From positions 1 through 8,123 of the forward strand of contig JAFGKP010000045.1 in NCBI GenBank assembly GCA_016928455.1: a stretch of 8,123 nucleotides of DNA, read 5' to 3'. The first letter of the stretch is position 1; each line of letters starts with the position of its first letter. A model generated the notes under the pieces. That model saw only the letters and a program-made list of their open reading frames with translations, searched no databases and was not told where the DNA came from. Below are positions 1 through 6,759 of this stretch, piece after piece. The DNA comes from Methanomicrobia archaeon. GTDB lineage: Archaea > Halobacteriota > Syntropharchaeia > Alkanophagales > Methanospirareceae. The position numbers and the translations under genes were made by a program.

Positions 1-356
1 ATCTGCCCAAGCAGAAGGGGTGGCTCAAAGTAGATCCGTATCTCCGCATTGAGGGTCTGGAGACAGCCTTTGCCGTCGGCGATGCCGCGTGCTTCGAAGC
101 GCACGGACTTCGCTCAGGTCAGAACGTGGAGGAAGCGGAGGCGCAGGGGATTCTCGCAGCGAGGAATATCCTGCGCACACTGCAGGGAGCGCAATTACGA
201 GCATACAAACCGAAGAATACGGTACAGAATCCGCGAGCTATTATCTCGCTCGGTGGCAATAAAGCCGTTGTGTATTCCAAATGGTTCATGTTCACCACCT
301 TCGCTTACCGCATCAAGAAGTTCATCGAACGACGCTACATGAAACGGTTTACATAA
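1..356 (+). CDS. Type II NADH dehydrogenase-like FAD flavoprotein, C-terminal fragment
   Basis: The reading frame is open from position 3 to a TAA at 354-356, leaving about 117 C-terminal residues; the start lies outside the window. The visible part matches the end of the pyridine nucleotide-disulfide oxidoreductase fold of NDH-2-like enzymes. It begins with a stretch reading LKVDPYLRIEGLETAFAVGD, in which the terminal VGD is the FAD-contacting aspartate motif, followed by a helix with QNVEEAEAQGILAARNIL. The tail (KWFMFTTFAYRIKKFIERR) is amphipathic, basic and aromatic, like the membrane-anchoring C-terminus of NDH-2. Family knowledge: such enzymes pass electrons from NAD(P)H through FAD to membrane quinones without pumping ions. 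The convergent neighbour is a MenA-like prenyltransferase, which fits a quinone link. The N-terminal FAD and NADH Rossmann motifs are not visible, so a sulfide:quinone reductase or another flavoprotein of the superfamily cannot be excluded. Confidence 0.75.
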   Translation, partial: LPKQKGWLKVDPYLRIEGLETAFAVGDAACFEAHGLRSGQNVEEAEAQGILAARNILRTLQGAQLRAYKPKNTVQNPRAIISLGGNKAVVYSKWFMFTTFAYRIKKFIERRYMKRFT

Positions 357-419
357 GTCGTGTGCAATGAATGGGCTGCTCTACGAACAAAGCGCCGCGT
401 CACATAAGCATGATTCACC

Positions 420-1415
420 TTACACTATCTTTCCCAGCCAGAGAATGAGCATGAGCGCCACGGGGATGAGAATCATGCCCGTGAAAGCGTTCCTCGTTAG
501 CGCGCGCACTTCTTGCTTGAGTTCCGCTCTACTCCTGGTTTCGGCGAGACGCTGTTTGAATGACCGCAGTGCGATCAAGCTCTTTGCAGTAAAGAATAGC
601 GGGAGCGCGAGGAGCAGAAAGAGCAACTTTGGGATACCCGTGTCGAGAAAGATGAGTGGGAGAAAAGCAAGCCAGGAACAAAGCGTCAAGGGGAGGTAGA
701 GATTGGCGGTCGCACGTTTGCCCAGACGGACCACCAGATTCCGGCGATTGATCAGGCGGTCGCATTCGTAGTCTGGAATCTCACGGGTCAGTTTCAGCTT
801 GAAGACGTCAATCACCCACGGTAACGCGATGATCGTTGGCAGCACGCTTGTCCGAGCGGCCTGGAGATAATAGCCGCTGAAGACCGTCATCCAGCCGACG
901 CCGATGGTGATGGCGAGTTCGCCCAGGCCATGGTACGAGAACCGCGGTCCTCGCGAATAGGCGTAGGCAATGAAGATCCCGATCAGCCCGAGCGGCAAGG
1001 TCAATACTCCGGTCTGGTAATAGAACTGTAAAAGTACGCCGATCGGAAGCGCAGCAATAACACAGAGAACCGCACCGAAATCCGCCTGCTCTGGAGTGAT
1101 CAACCCTTTCGCTAACGCGTTGAAGCGCCCGCTGGTCGCGGTATTGTGAAGCGCGCTCACGTCTTTGACGTGGGCGGGGTCGCGACCTTTTCGCTTGACG
1201 TCGGCGTAGACACTGCTCGCATTGAGCACAAAGCAGAATTCGGAGAGCAGAAAGACCGCAACCAGAGAGAGCGCGAACACCGGCGCGTTGAAGGTGGCAG
1301 GATCCTCGAACCAGGCAACGACGGAGCCGAGAAGAAAGGGAAAGATCGAGGTGGTGAACTTCGGAAAGCCCGAGAGCTCAATCCAACCAGAAAGTAAGTC
1401 TTTAACGTTCGCCAT
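420..1415 (-). CDS. UbiA-family prenyltransferase, MenA-like
   Basis: This is a 331-residue, very hydrophobic protein with about eight or nine membrane segments, as expected for UbiA enzymes, which join a polyprenyl diphosphate to an aromatic or other acceptor in the membrane. The second aspartate motif is clear: REIPDYECDR at 211-220, followed by NLVVRLG at 226-232, as in MenA proteins. RGPRFSYHGLGEL (155-167) also matches the conserved MenA loop. The first aspartate motif is degenerate: NASSVYADVKRKGRD (65-79) keeps N65, D72 and D79, but the usual Asn-Asp pair is Ser68-Val69. The start is the ATG at 1413-1415; no in-frame alternative lies just upstream, and a weak GAGG lies 13 nt before it. 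The most likely role is 1,4-dihydroxy-2-naphthoate prenylation in menaquinone synthesis, consistent with the NDH-2-like neighbour. Another acceptor is possible because motif 1 is altered. Confidence 0.85.
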   Translation of the reverse strand: MANVKDLLSGWIELSGFPKFTTSIFPFLLGSVVAWFEDPATFNAPVFALSLVAVFLLSEFCFVLNASSVYADVKRKGRDPAHVKDVSALHNTATSGRFNALAKGLITPEQADFGAVLCVIAALPIGVLLQFYYQTGVLTLPLGLIGIFIAYAYSRGPRFSYHGLGELAITIGVGWMTVFSGYYLQAARTSVLPTIIALPWVIDVFKLKLTREIPDYECDRLINRRNLVVRLGKRATANLYLPLTLCSWLAFLPLIFLDTGIPKLLFLLLALPLFFTAKSLIALRSFKQRLAETRSRAELKQEVRALTRNAFTGMILIPVALMLILWLGKIV

Positions 1416-1451
1416 CTCTGTACCGTGTCCTCTTTTCTCTTGGTGCTCGTG

Positions 1452-1460
1452 CTAAAAAAG
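1452..1460 (-). promoter_or_regulatory. Possible TATA box for the UbiA-like gene
   Basis: On the minus strand CTTTTTTAG lies about 37-45 nt before the ATG at 1415. A TATA element there would put transcription start near 1431, giving a leader of roughly 15 nt. It is A/T-rich within a G/C-rich context, but it departs from the TTTATATA consensus. Confidence 0.3.
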
Positions 1461-1512
1461 CTTCTGAGCGTTCTTGCCCGGCCAGGCCGCGTAGCTGCCA
1501 CTGAAAGCAGGT

Positions 1513-1524
1513 CCCGAGCTCGGG
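1513..1524. repeat. 12-bp perfect palindrome
   Basis: CCCGAGCTCGGG is identical on both strands with no spacer. It lies about 100 bp upstream of the UbiA-like start codon and about 125 bp past the response-regulator stop. It could be an operator for a dimeric regulator, or it could be chance; no second copy was noticed in the window. Confidence 0.5.
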
Positions 1525-1544
1525 CACATGAAACGGACCAAACA

Positions 1545-1556
1545 GTCTGTCTGTCT
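1545..1556. repeat. Three tandem GTCT units
   Basis: GTCT is repeated three times without interruption. It is a short tract that resembles the longer TCAG tract about 70 bp away in unit length, but not in sequence. Confidence 0.5.
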
Positions 1557-1570
1557 CGCTCAGTTCAGGT

Positions 1571-1591
1571 GCCGATTTGATCCTGATCGGC
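1571..1591. repeat. Short inverted repeat with hairpin potential
   Basis: GCCGAT (1571-1576) pairs with ATCGGC (1586-1591) across a 9-nt loop. It lies about 60-80 nt downstream of the response-regulator stop on the minus strand. No U-run follows in the direction of transcription, so there is no strong case for a terminator; RNA end stabilisation or chance are alternatives. Confidence 0.35.
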
Positions 1592-1622
1592 CCACCACAG
1601 CGCCCAACATCGGGGCTCGGAA

Positions 1623-1640
1623 TCAGTCAGTCAGTCAGTC
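1623..1640. repeat. Tandem TCAG tetranucleotide repeat (4.5 units)
   Basis: Four full TCAG units and a trailing TC run uninterrupted, starting 10 nt past the stop codon of the response regulator (1650-1652). Being noncoding, any change in copy number would not shift a reading frame, but it could alter the 3' untranslated region. Confidence 0.8.
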
Positions 1641-1649
1641 GTTCACTCC

Positions 1650-2096
1650 TCACTCGGGCGGCAGTCGCACGATTGTGAGCCAGAAATCCTCAATGGTCTT
1701 CACCACGTTGAGGAACTGGTCGAAATCGACGGGTTTTGTGATGTAGCAGTTCGCGTGTTGATCGTAGGTGCCCATGATGTCCTCCTCAGCCCGCGAGGTG
1801 GTTAAAATAACGACCGGTATTCGTCTCAATTTGGGATCGCTCTTGATCTCTTTGAGCACCTCACGCCCATCCTTCTTCGGCAGGTTCAGGTCGAGCAGGA
1901 TGAGATCCGGGTGTGGCGCATCAGCATATTTGCCCTCACGACGCAGGAACGCCATCGCCTCAACGCCGTCCTCTACCACCGAAAGTTTGTTGAAGATCCG
2001 CCCCTCTTTGAGCCCTTCGCGCGTCAACCGAATATCGCCCGGGTTATCCTCTACCAGAAGTATCTCAATCGGCTTCCCTATATGCTCATCACTCAT
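1650..2096 (-). CDS. Single-domain response regulator, Rcp1/CheY-like
   Basis: This 148-residue protein is essentially one receiver domain. The acidic pocket is Glu16-Asp17 (in LLVEDNPGD), the phospho-acceptor is Asp69 (in LLDLNLPKKDG), the switch threonine lies in ILTTSRAEED (T99/T100), and the conserved lysine is K121 (in YITKP). The opening ILLVEDNPGDIRLTREGL is typical of the Rcp1 subgroup that partners PAS or phytochrome-like kinases. There is no DNA-binding or enzymatic output domain, so the signal probably passes by protein contact or phosphorelay. Its ATG (2094-2096) lies inside the end of the histidine kinase gene, giving an 8-nt overlap that implies translational coupling and a cognate pair. 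AAGGGG about 10 nt before the ATG may serve as the ribosome binding site. Confidence 0.93.
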   Translation of the reverse strand: MSDEHIGKPIEILLVEDNPGDIRLTREGLKEGRIFNKLSVVEDGVEAMAFLRREGKYADAPHPDLILLDLNLPKKDGREVLKEIKSDPKLRRIPVVILTTSRAEEDIMGTYDQHANCYITKPVDFDQFLNVVKTIEDFWLTIVRLPPE

Positions 2097-4377
2097 AGGT
2101 ACTTGCCCCTTCTTCTGTTATTGGTATGGCGAAATAAAAAGTCGAGCCCTTTCCCGGCTCTGAGTCCACCCAGATTCGGCCGCCGTGTCGTTCCACAATG
2201 CGCTTACAGACCGCCAAGCCGATACCGGTACCCGGGTAGTCCTGCGCACTGTGCAGCCGCTGAAAGATACCGAAGATCTTGTCCGTATACTGTGGTTCGA
2301 TCCCGATACCGTTGTCAGAGACCGAGAAGAGCCACTCATTCGCCCCTTTTTCCGCGGATATATGAATTCGAGGCGGCTCATCACCGCGGAATTTGATCGC
2401 GTTTCCGATCAGGTTCTGGAAGACCTGAACCAACTGGACTTCATCGACGATTACTGTTGGTAACGGATCGTGCGTGATTTTTGCGTTAGACTCTTCAATC
2501 GCCGGCTGCAGGTTCTTCAAGGTCAGGTTCAGAACCTGCTCGGCATCCGTGGGTTCAAAGGGCTTACCACGTGTTTGCACACGTGAATACGCCAGGAGAT
2601 CATTGATAAGTGCCTGCATCCGTTTCGCTCCGTCCACGGCGTAAAAGATAAAATCGTCAGCATCCGCATCGAGCCGCCCTTTATACCGACGCTCCAACAG
2701 CTGGAGATAGCTTGAGATCATACGCAGTGGCTCTTGAAGATCGTGCGAAGCGACGTAAGCGAACTGCTGTAGCTCCGCATTGGATCGCTCGAGTTCCGCG
2801 GTGCGCGCTTTGACTAACTCTTCCAGATGCTCATGATACTTCTGCAGCTCCTCCTCCGCCTTCTTACGCTCCGTGATATCCTGCAAGGTTTCCAGTGCGC
2901 CGTAAATCGTCCCTTTAGCGTCTTTTAGCGGCGCGGCAGTAAAGAAGAGCCACGTACCCTCGGCACCCATAGCGGGGAAGAAATCTTCAGCCTCGTACGC
3001 GCCATCGAGTAAGGATGATCTCTTGCAGGTATCGCCGTAGAGCGCCTTCACATCACGCTCTGATGTTCGATCAACGATGAGATCGGCCAATACTGGCCGC
3101 TCATGAGGATAAAAAGCTGTCCATTGCTTTTTCGTACCGGTGAGTGCTGCCTTGCTGAGCCCGGTGAGTGCTTCGAGTGCCGCGTTCCAATGCGAGATTA
3201 CGTGCGTTTCGGTGATCACAAAGGTAGGAATGGAAGAGCCCTCAACGATATTCCTGAGCTTCTCCTCCGCCTTCTTGCGCTCCGAAATATCCTCAACCAC
3301 GTTAACGATGTAATGTGGCCGTCCATTCGCATCGGGAACGAATCCCGCGCGTATAATGACATCGCGCACAGAGCCGTCTTTGCGGACATACCGGTTCTCG
3401 AATTCCACGTGCTGTGTACCCGCCAGCAGCTCCTGGAAATAGCGCTGTCTCTTCGCTCTATCCTCAGGATGGGTAACGTCAAGGAAGGTCATGGTGCGGA
3501 GCTCATCGAGCGAATACCCGAGGAGGTCAAGATACGCCTTGTTTAACCGCCTGAATCGGCCGTCCAGATCGGTCGTCCCGATACCTACCGATGCATTTTC
3601 CAGGGTCAACCGCAGACGCTCTTCACTCTCGCGAAGCGCGTCTTCCGCCTGCTTACGTTCCGTGACGTCGTCATAAACCGCTACCAGTTCGCCCGAGGAC
3701 AATTTATAGACGTAATTCTCCCGCCATCCCAGGATCCGTTCATCCTGGTAAAGCATAAGGGGGTGATGCTCGGGCCTTCCGGTCTGAAAAACACGCTGGA
3801 AGACCTCGAAGAGGCCAAACTCACGCACGCTCGGGAAGACCTCTGTTACCTGTTTACCGAGTAGTGCATCCTTCGTTATACCATCTATGCGCTCACCCGC
3901 TTTGTTCAAGTCCCTGAAGATGAAATCCTCGCCCTGGTTCACCGCCTCATAGATCGCGACGCCACTGCTCATGTTATCGAAGAGCTCCCGGAACCGCTCC
4001 TCGCTCTCCCGCAACGTAGCTTCGGTCTGTTTACGACGCTGTTGCTCGAGCCGTGCTCGCTCGCTCGCGAACCCGATGACAGACGCCACGAGGACAAAGA
4101 TGAGCGCGCGGGCGAATTCGTTCACCGAGAGTGGTATGTCGGATACATACGTCACGATAATGTGAACGGCACCAAGCACGAGCGCCACGAAGACCGCACG
4201 CTTCGGAAACCAGATGCCGGTCAAAAGTATCGGGAGGTAAAAGAGGTGCGTATAAATAACGGCGATACCCAGAACGACGCCAGCAGAAATGGCCAAAAAA
4301 ACGCAGACAATGAGCGATAAGAGCACGATAACCGCTTTCCTTATCACTGTCACGCGGTCAGCACGATTCCACTCCAT
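2089..4377 (-). CDS. Membrane-bound sensor histidine kinase with three PAS domains
   Basis: This is a 762-residue kinase. About four membrane helices fill residues 10-106, including a THLFYLPILL stretch common in archaeal PAS kinases. PAS domains follow at about 125-243, 247-368 and 372-508; each ends in a (D)(V/I)(T/S)ERK-type linker and is joined by short coiled coils. A coiled coil at 505-537 leads to the dimerisation/phosphotransfer domain with His545 in YVASHDLQEPLRM. The ATPase domain has an N box (QNLIGNAIKF, 654-663), G1 (SDNGIGI, 687-693), F box (IFQRLH, 704-709) and G2 (GTGIGLAV, 716-723). All catalytic motifs look intact, so it should autophosphorylate and pass phosphate to the overlapping response regulator. 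No haem- or flavin-binding residue is obvious in the PAS domains, so the signal is unknown. The ATG at 4375-4377 is preceded by GGGGGT. Such kinases are commonly acquired from bacteria or expanded in methanogen-like archaea. Confidence 0.95.
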   Translation of the reverse strand: MEWNRADRVTVIRKAVIVLLSLIVCVFLAISAGVVLGIAVIYTHLFYLPILLTGIWFPKRAVFVALVLGAVHIIVTYVSDIPLSVNEFARALIFVLVASVIGFASERARLEQQRRKQTEATLRESEERFRELFDNMSSGVAIYEAVNQGEDFIFRDLNKAGERIDGITKDALLGKQVTEVFPSVREFGLFEVFQRVFQTGRPEHHPLMLYQDERILGWRENYVYKLSSGELVAVYDDVTERKQAEDALRESEERLRLTLENASVGIGTTDLDGRFRRLNKAYLDLLGYSLDELRTMTFLDVTHPEDRAKRQRYFQELLAGTQHVEFENRYVRKDGSVRDVIIRAGFVPDANGRPHYIVNVVEDISERKKAEEKLRNIVEGSSIPTFVITETHVISHWNAALEALTGLSKAALTGTKKQWTAFYPHERPVLADLIVDRTSERDVKALYGDTCKRSSLLDGAYEAEDFFPAMGAEGTWLFFTAAPLKDAKGTIYGALETLQDITERKKAEEELQKYHEHLEELVKARTAELERSNAELQQFAYVASHDLQEPLRMISSYLQLLERRYKGRLDADADDFIFYAVDGAKRMQALINDLLAYSRVQTRGKPFEPTDAEQVLNLTLKNLQPAIEESNAKITHDPLPTVIVDEVQLVQVFQNLIGNAIKFRGDEPPRIHISAEKGANEWLFSVSDNGIGIEPQYTDKIFGIFQRLHSAQDYPGTGIGLAVCKRIVERHGGRIWVDSEPGKGSTFYFAIPITEEGASTYE

Positions 4378-4412
4378 CGTAGACCCCCATGTGTATTAAT
4401 GGACGGCAATTC

Positions 4413-4421
4413 TCTAATAAA
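4413..4421 (-). promoter_or_regulatory. Possible TATA box for the histidine kinase/regulator pair
   Basis: In the 56-bp gap after mptE the minus strand reads GTTTATTAG, about 36-44 nt before the kinase ATG. It would place transcription start near 4391 and leave a short leader carrying GGGGGT 5 nt before the ATG. mptE and the kinase could equally be cotranscribed. Confidence 0.35.
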
Positions 4422-4433
4422 CGTTCCTGAGCG

Positions 4434-5099
4434 CTACAGAATAGCACTGATTAATCGTTTCGCCCACGTCAATTTCTTGCGCTTGCGTTCCGTAACTGTG
4501 GTGTCATCGAAGTCGAATCCAAGGAGCTCGATGCTCCGTGCACCGTACTCCTGTGCGAGAAATACGCACCGGTCGCCGTCGGTAAACCCACCAAAATTGA
4601 AGACCGTATGCAGTGGCTCGCTCTGCGTCGTGCAGAGCAGGTTCTCGTTCAGTACCGGCAGGACCTTCTTCAGGAGCGGGATATTGTCGCCATGTGCGTG
4701 GACCACCACGATCGTTCCGAGCCGGTTTGCGGCAATGATATCCGCAATCGTTCCGTCGAGGTCGGTGCAGATGATATCCGGCAGAAGACCCTCGTGCAGG
4801 AGCACCGAGGTTGCCCCATCCGCCGCGATCACGACAAGATCAGAGGAACCCGAGGCGCGCTCTAACTCCTGTGCCCGCGCCTTCAGATCGTCTGCCAGGC
4901 AGGATGCATTACCGCAGATAAAAGCACGTCGGCCTTGAATACGAGCCTCTATCGCTTCTTTAACGGGCTCTGCCACCCAGCCCCGTTTCGTTGCAAGCAG
5001 CTCCGAAGCTATGCGCGCCGCTTCTTCATCTTTCGCACGATCAAAGCCAAAATCCTGCAAGATCGCCGCATACAGCGGTTCCCAGTCACGGTACCTCAT
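4434..5099 (-). CDS. mptE: 6-hydroxymethyl-7,8-dihydropterin pyrophosphokinase MptE
   Basis: This 221-residue protein matches the archaeal MptE family (COG1634, DUF115-like), which transfers pyrophosphate from ATP to 6-hydroxymethyl-7,8-dihydropterin in tetrahydromethanopterin synthesis. It replaces the bacterial FolK type. Recognisable blocks, numbered from the ATG, are GNASCL (63-68), AADGATSVL (92-100), PDIICTDLDG (107-116), HAHGDN (134-139), FNFGGFTDGDRCVFLA (168-183) and LLGFDFDD (192-199), ending in a basic KKLTWAKRLI helix. The length is normal for the family. I chose the ATG at 5097-5099 over the GTG directly before it; AGGTG lies very close upstream. The gene diverges from the TrkA-N/DHH gene and lies 56 nt upstream of the kinase. 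The presence of Fae, a tetrahydromethanopterin-using enzyme, in the same window supports the call. Confidence 0.92.
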   Translation of the reverse strand: MRYRDWEPLYAAILQDFGFDRAKDEEAARIASELLATKRGWVAEPVKEAIEARIQGRRAFICGNASCLADDLKARAQELERASGSSDLVVIAADGATSVLLHEGLLPDIICTDLDGTIADIIAANRLGTIVVVHAHGDNIPLLKKVLPVLNENLLCTTQSEPLHTVFNFGGFTDGDRCVFLAQEYGARSIELLGFDFDDTTVTERKRKKLTWAKRLISAIL

Positions 5100-5133
5100 C
5101 ACACCTACCCATGTAAAAAGAAACTTTAATCAC

Positions 5134-5143
5134 GGTATAAATT
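5134..5143. promoter_or_regulatory. Shared TATA-like element of the mptE / TrkA-N-DHH divergent promoter
   Basis: The 102-bp gap between the divergent start codons has one strong A/T-rich element, GGTATAAATT on the plus strand and AATTTATACC on the minus strand. Either orientation resembles an archaeal TATA box. Leftward use gives a start near 5113 with a leader of about 13 nt for mptE. Rightward use gives a start near 5165 with a leader of about 37 nt for the phosphoesterase. ATTAAAG at 5152-5158 is a second candidate for the rightward gene. Confidence 0.45.
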
Positions 5144-5201
5144 CTTTGGAGATTAAAGAGATAGACATAGAAACAAGGCACGGGTACTGAGTAAGAGTAC
5201 G

Positions 5202-6716
5202 ATGTCCACCGAAAAAGGTAAAGCCACGGGCAAGACGAGGGCGACGCCGAAGCCAACCGCGAAGAGCGAAACGAACGGTAAGCCGGTGCGGTTGATCCTT
5301 GGCTGTGGACGTATTGGTTACGCGATCGCGAAGGAATTGGAGGATCGCGGGGAAGCGGTGCTGATTGTTGATATCGATGAGAAGCGAGTGGATTTTCTTA
5401 CTGACGACGATTTCACAGCGTGCGTTGGTGACATCGGCGACCCTAAGCTGCTCAAGAAGCTGCTCAAGGAGGGCGCGCCTGAGCAGGTCTTTATCGTGAG
5501 CAATAGTAGCGAGGCAAACAAGAAAGCGGTACGGAACCTTAAAGAGGCTTTACCCGACGTGCGTTTGCTCGTACGAGCAGTAGATCCAGGCGATAAGGAG
5601 GAGTTGACGGGTCTGGGCGTTGATATGGTCTTATCCATACCTGATCTCACCGCGTGTGCGGTGCTCGACGAGCTGCGGAAGGCCGAATCAGTGCGAAAGG
5701 TACGGGATTTGGCGAAGATTATCGGTACGTTAAAAGAGCACGAGGACGCGCGTTTGGCGATTGTTGTCCATGACAGTCCGGATCCCGATGCGATCGCCTC
5801 GGCACTTGCACTGAAGCATATCGCGCGGCACGAGGGTGTAGCTGCGGATATTCTGTATCGCGGAGATATCGGGCACCACATTAATCGCGCCTTTGTGAAT
5901 ATTCTGGGCATCGAGATGAAGCGGATCGCGCAGCCTGAGGATCTCCGGGGGTATCAGAAGCGGGCACTGGTCGATGCACGTCTACCCGGTGTCAATAACC
6001 CGCTTCCCGCTGAAGGCGGTGTGAACATCATCATTGACCATCACGCGGCGAATAACGAGGAGCAGGTCAAGGCGGATTTTGTGGATGTTCGACCGGACAA
6101 AGGCGCGACCTCCACGATCTTGACGGAATACCTGCGGGTATTGGAGATCCCGGTTGATAAGATACTGGCGACTGCGCTCTTGCACGGCATACGAACTGAT
6201 ACCAGTGGATTTAAGCGCGAGACGCATCCAGCGGACTTCTCAGCCGCGGCGTTCCTGCACGTGAAGGCGGATAAAGAGCTCCTGGACCAAATAGAGGCAC
6301 CACCGATGTCCACGGAGATGCTGAACGTCGTTGGCGATGCGATCTTGAACAAGAAGATAAAAGGGAGCTATTTGATCACCAACGTCGGGTCGGTGGTCAA
6401 TCGCGATTCCATACCCATGGCAGCCGATTATCTGCTCAATCTGGAAGGAATCACCACGGTTATGGTCATCGGGCTCTACGAAGAGACGATCTTCGTCTCC
6501 GGCCGGAGCAAGGACGTTAGGGTGAATATCGGCGATGCTTTCGCGCGCGCCTTTGGGGAGATCGGTTCCGCGGGCGGTCACGCCTCGATGGCTGCGGCGC
6601 AGATCCCACTCGGCATTTTCAGTGGGCTTAAGGACAAGAATACGATCATGCAGCTCGTGGAGGATGCCGTTTCGAAGCGTTTCCTCTCGGTGATGAAGGC
6701 AGACACGAGCGAATAA
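5202..6716 (+). CDS. TrkA-N (RCK) / DHH-DHHA1 fusion phosphoesterase
   Basis: This 504-residue soluble protein has two parts. Residues 28-150 form a TrkA-N/RCK Rossmann domain with GCGRIG (34-39) and Asp57 at the end of the second strand, so NAD(H) or another nucleotide should bind. Residues 185-500 form a DHH plus DHHA1 phosphoesterase. All metal and catalytic motifs are present: HDSPDPDA (190-197), Asp258 in ALVDAR, DHH (279-281), GIRTDTSGF (329-337), and the substrate-binding SGRS (433-436) and GGHASMAAA (458-466). Relatives include NrnA-type oligonucleotide/pAp phosphatases and the catalytic part of GdpP-type cyclic di-AMP phosphodiesterases. The first 27 residues are Lys/Thr/Ala-rich and probably disordered. 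No potassium-channel or RCK-C domain is present, so it is not a transporter. The substrate cannot be read from sequence. The start is ATG at 5202; no strong Shine-Dalgarno is visible. Confidence 0.88.
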   Translation: MSTEKGKATGKTRATPKPTAKSETNGKPVRLILGCGRIGYAIAKELEDRGEAVLIVDIDEKRVDFLTDDDFTACVGDIGDPKLLKKLLKEGAPEQVFIVSNSSEANKKAVRNLKEALPDVRLLVRAVDPGDKEELTGLGVDMVLSIPDLTACAVLDELRKAESVRKVRDLAKIIGTLKEHEDARLAIVVHDSPDPDAIASALALKHIARHEGVAADILYRGDIGHHINRAFVNILGIEMKRIAQPEDLRGYQKRALVDARLPGVNNPLPAEGGVNIIIDHHAANNEEQVKADFVDVRPDKGATSTILTEYLRVLEIPVDKILATALLHGIRTDTSGFKRETHPADFSAAAFLHVKADKELLDQIEAPPMSTEMLNVVGDAILNKKIKGSYLITNVGSVVNRDSIPMAADYLLNLEGITTVMVIGLYEETIFVSGRSKDVRVNIGDAFARAFGEIGSAGGHASMAAAQIPLGIFSGLKDKNTIMQLVEDAVSKRFLSVMKADTSE

Positions 6717-6759
6717 CCATGAAGGGCGCGCTTCTTTCTGCCGAGCACTCAGTCGGAAC

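Larger units (their letters stand above)
1416..1649. other. Noncoding spacer between the UbiA-like gene and the response regulator
   Basis: This 234-bp stretch holds no convincing gene; the ORFs crossing it have low-complexity translations. It contains a 12-bp perfect palindrome, a short inverted repeat and two tetranucleotide repeat tracts, listed separately. It is both the 3' flank of the response-regulator transcript and the 5' flank of the UbiA-like gene, so it must hold the end of one transcript, the promoter of the next, or a read-through leader. Confidence 0.6.

Noticed and set aside
49..342. Plus-strand ORF of 97 codons in another frame of the NDH-2-like gene
   Set aside because: Its arginine- and serine-rich translation is typical of a shadow frame; the overlapping frame gives a recognisable flavoprotein.
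357..419. Possible terminator between the convergent NDH-2-like and UbiA-like genes
   Set aside because: The 63-bp gap has neither a clear hairpin nor a T-run on either strand.
1158..1172. CACGTC-TTT-GACGTG inverted repeat
   Set aside because: It lies inside the UbiA-like coding region, where the codons are explained by the protein.
2568..2585. CACGTGT/ACACGTG inverted repeat with a 4-nt loop
   Set aside because: It lies within the kinase coding sequence (VQTRGK region), far from any gene start; a regulatory role is not supported.
3103..3546. 147-codon plus-strand ORF antisense to the histidine kinase
   Set aside because: The minus-strand frame encodes well-conserved PAS domains; the antisense translation has no recognisable family or initiation signals.
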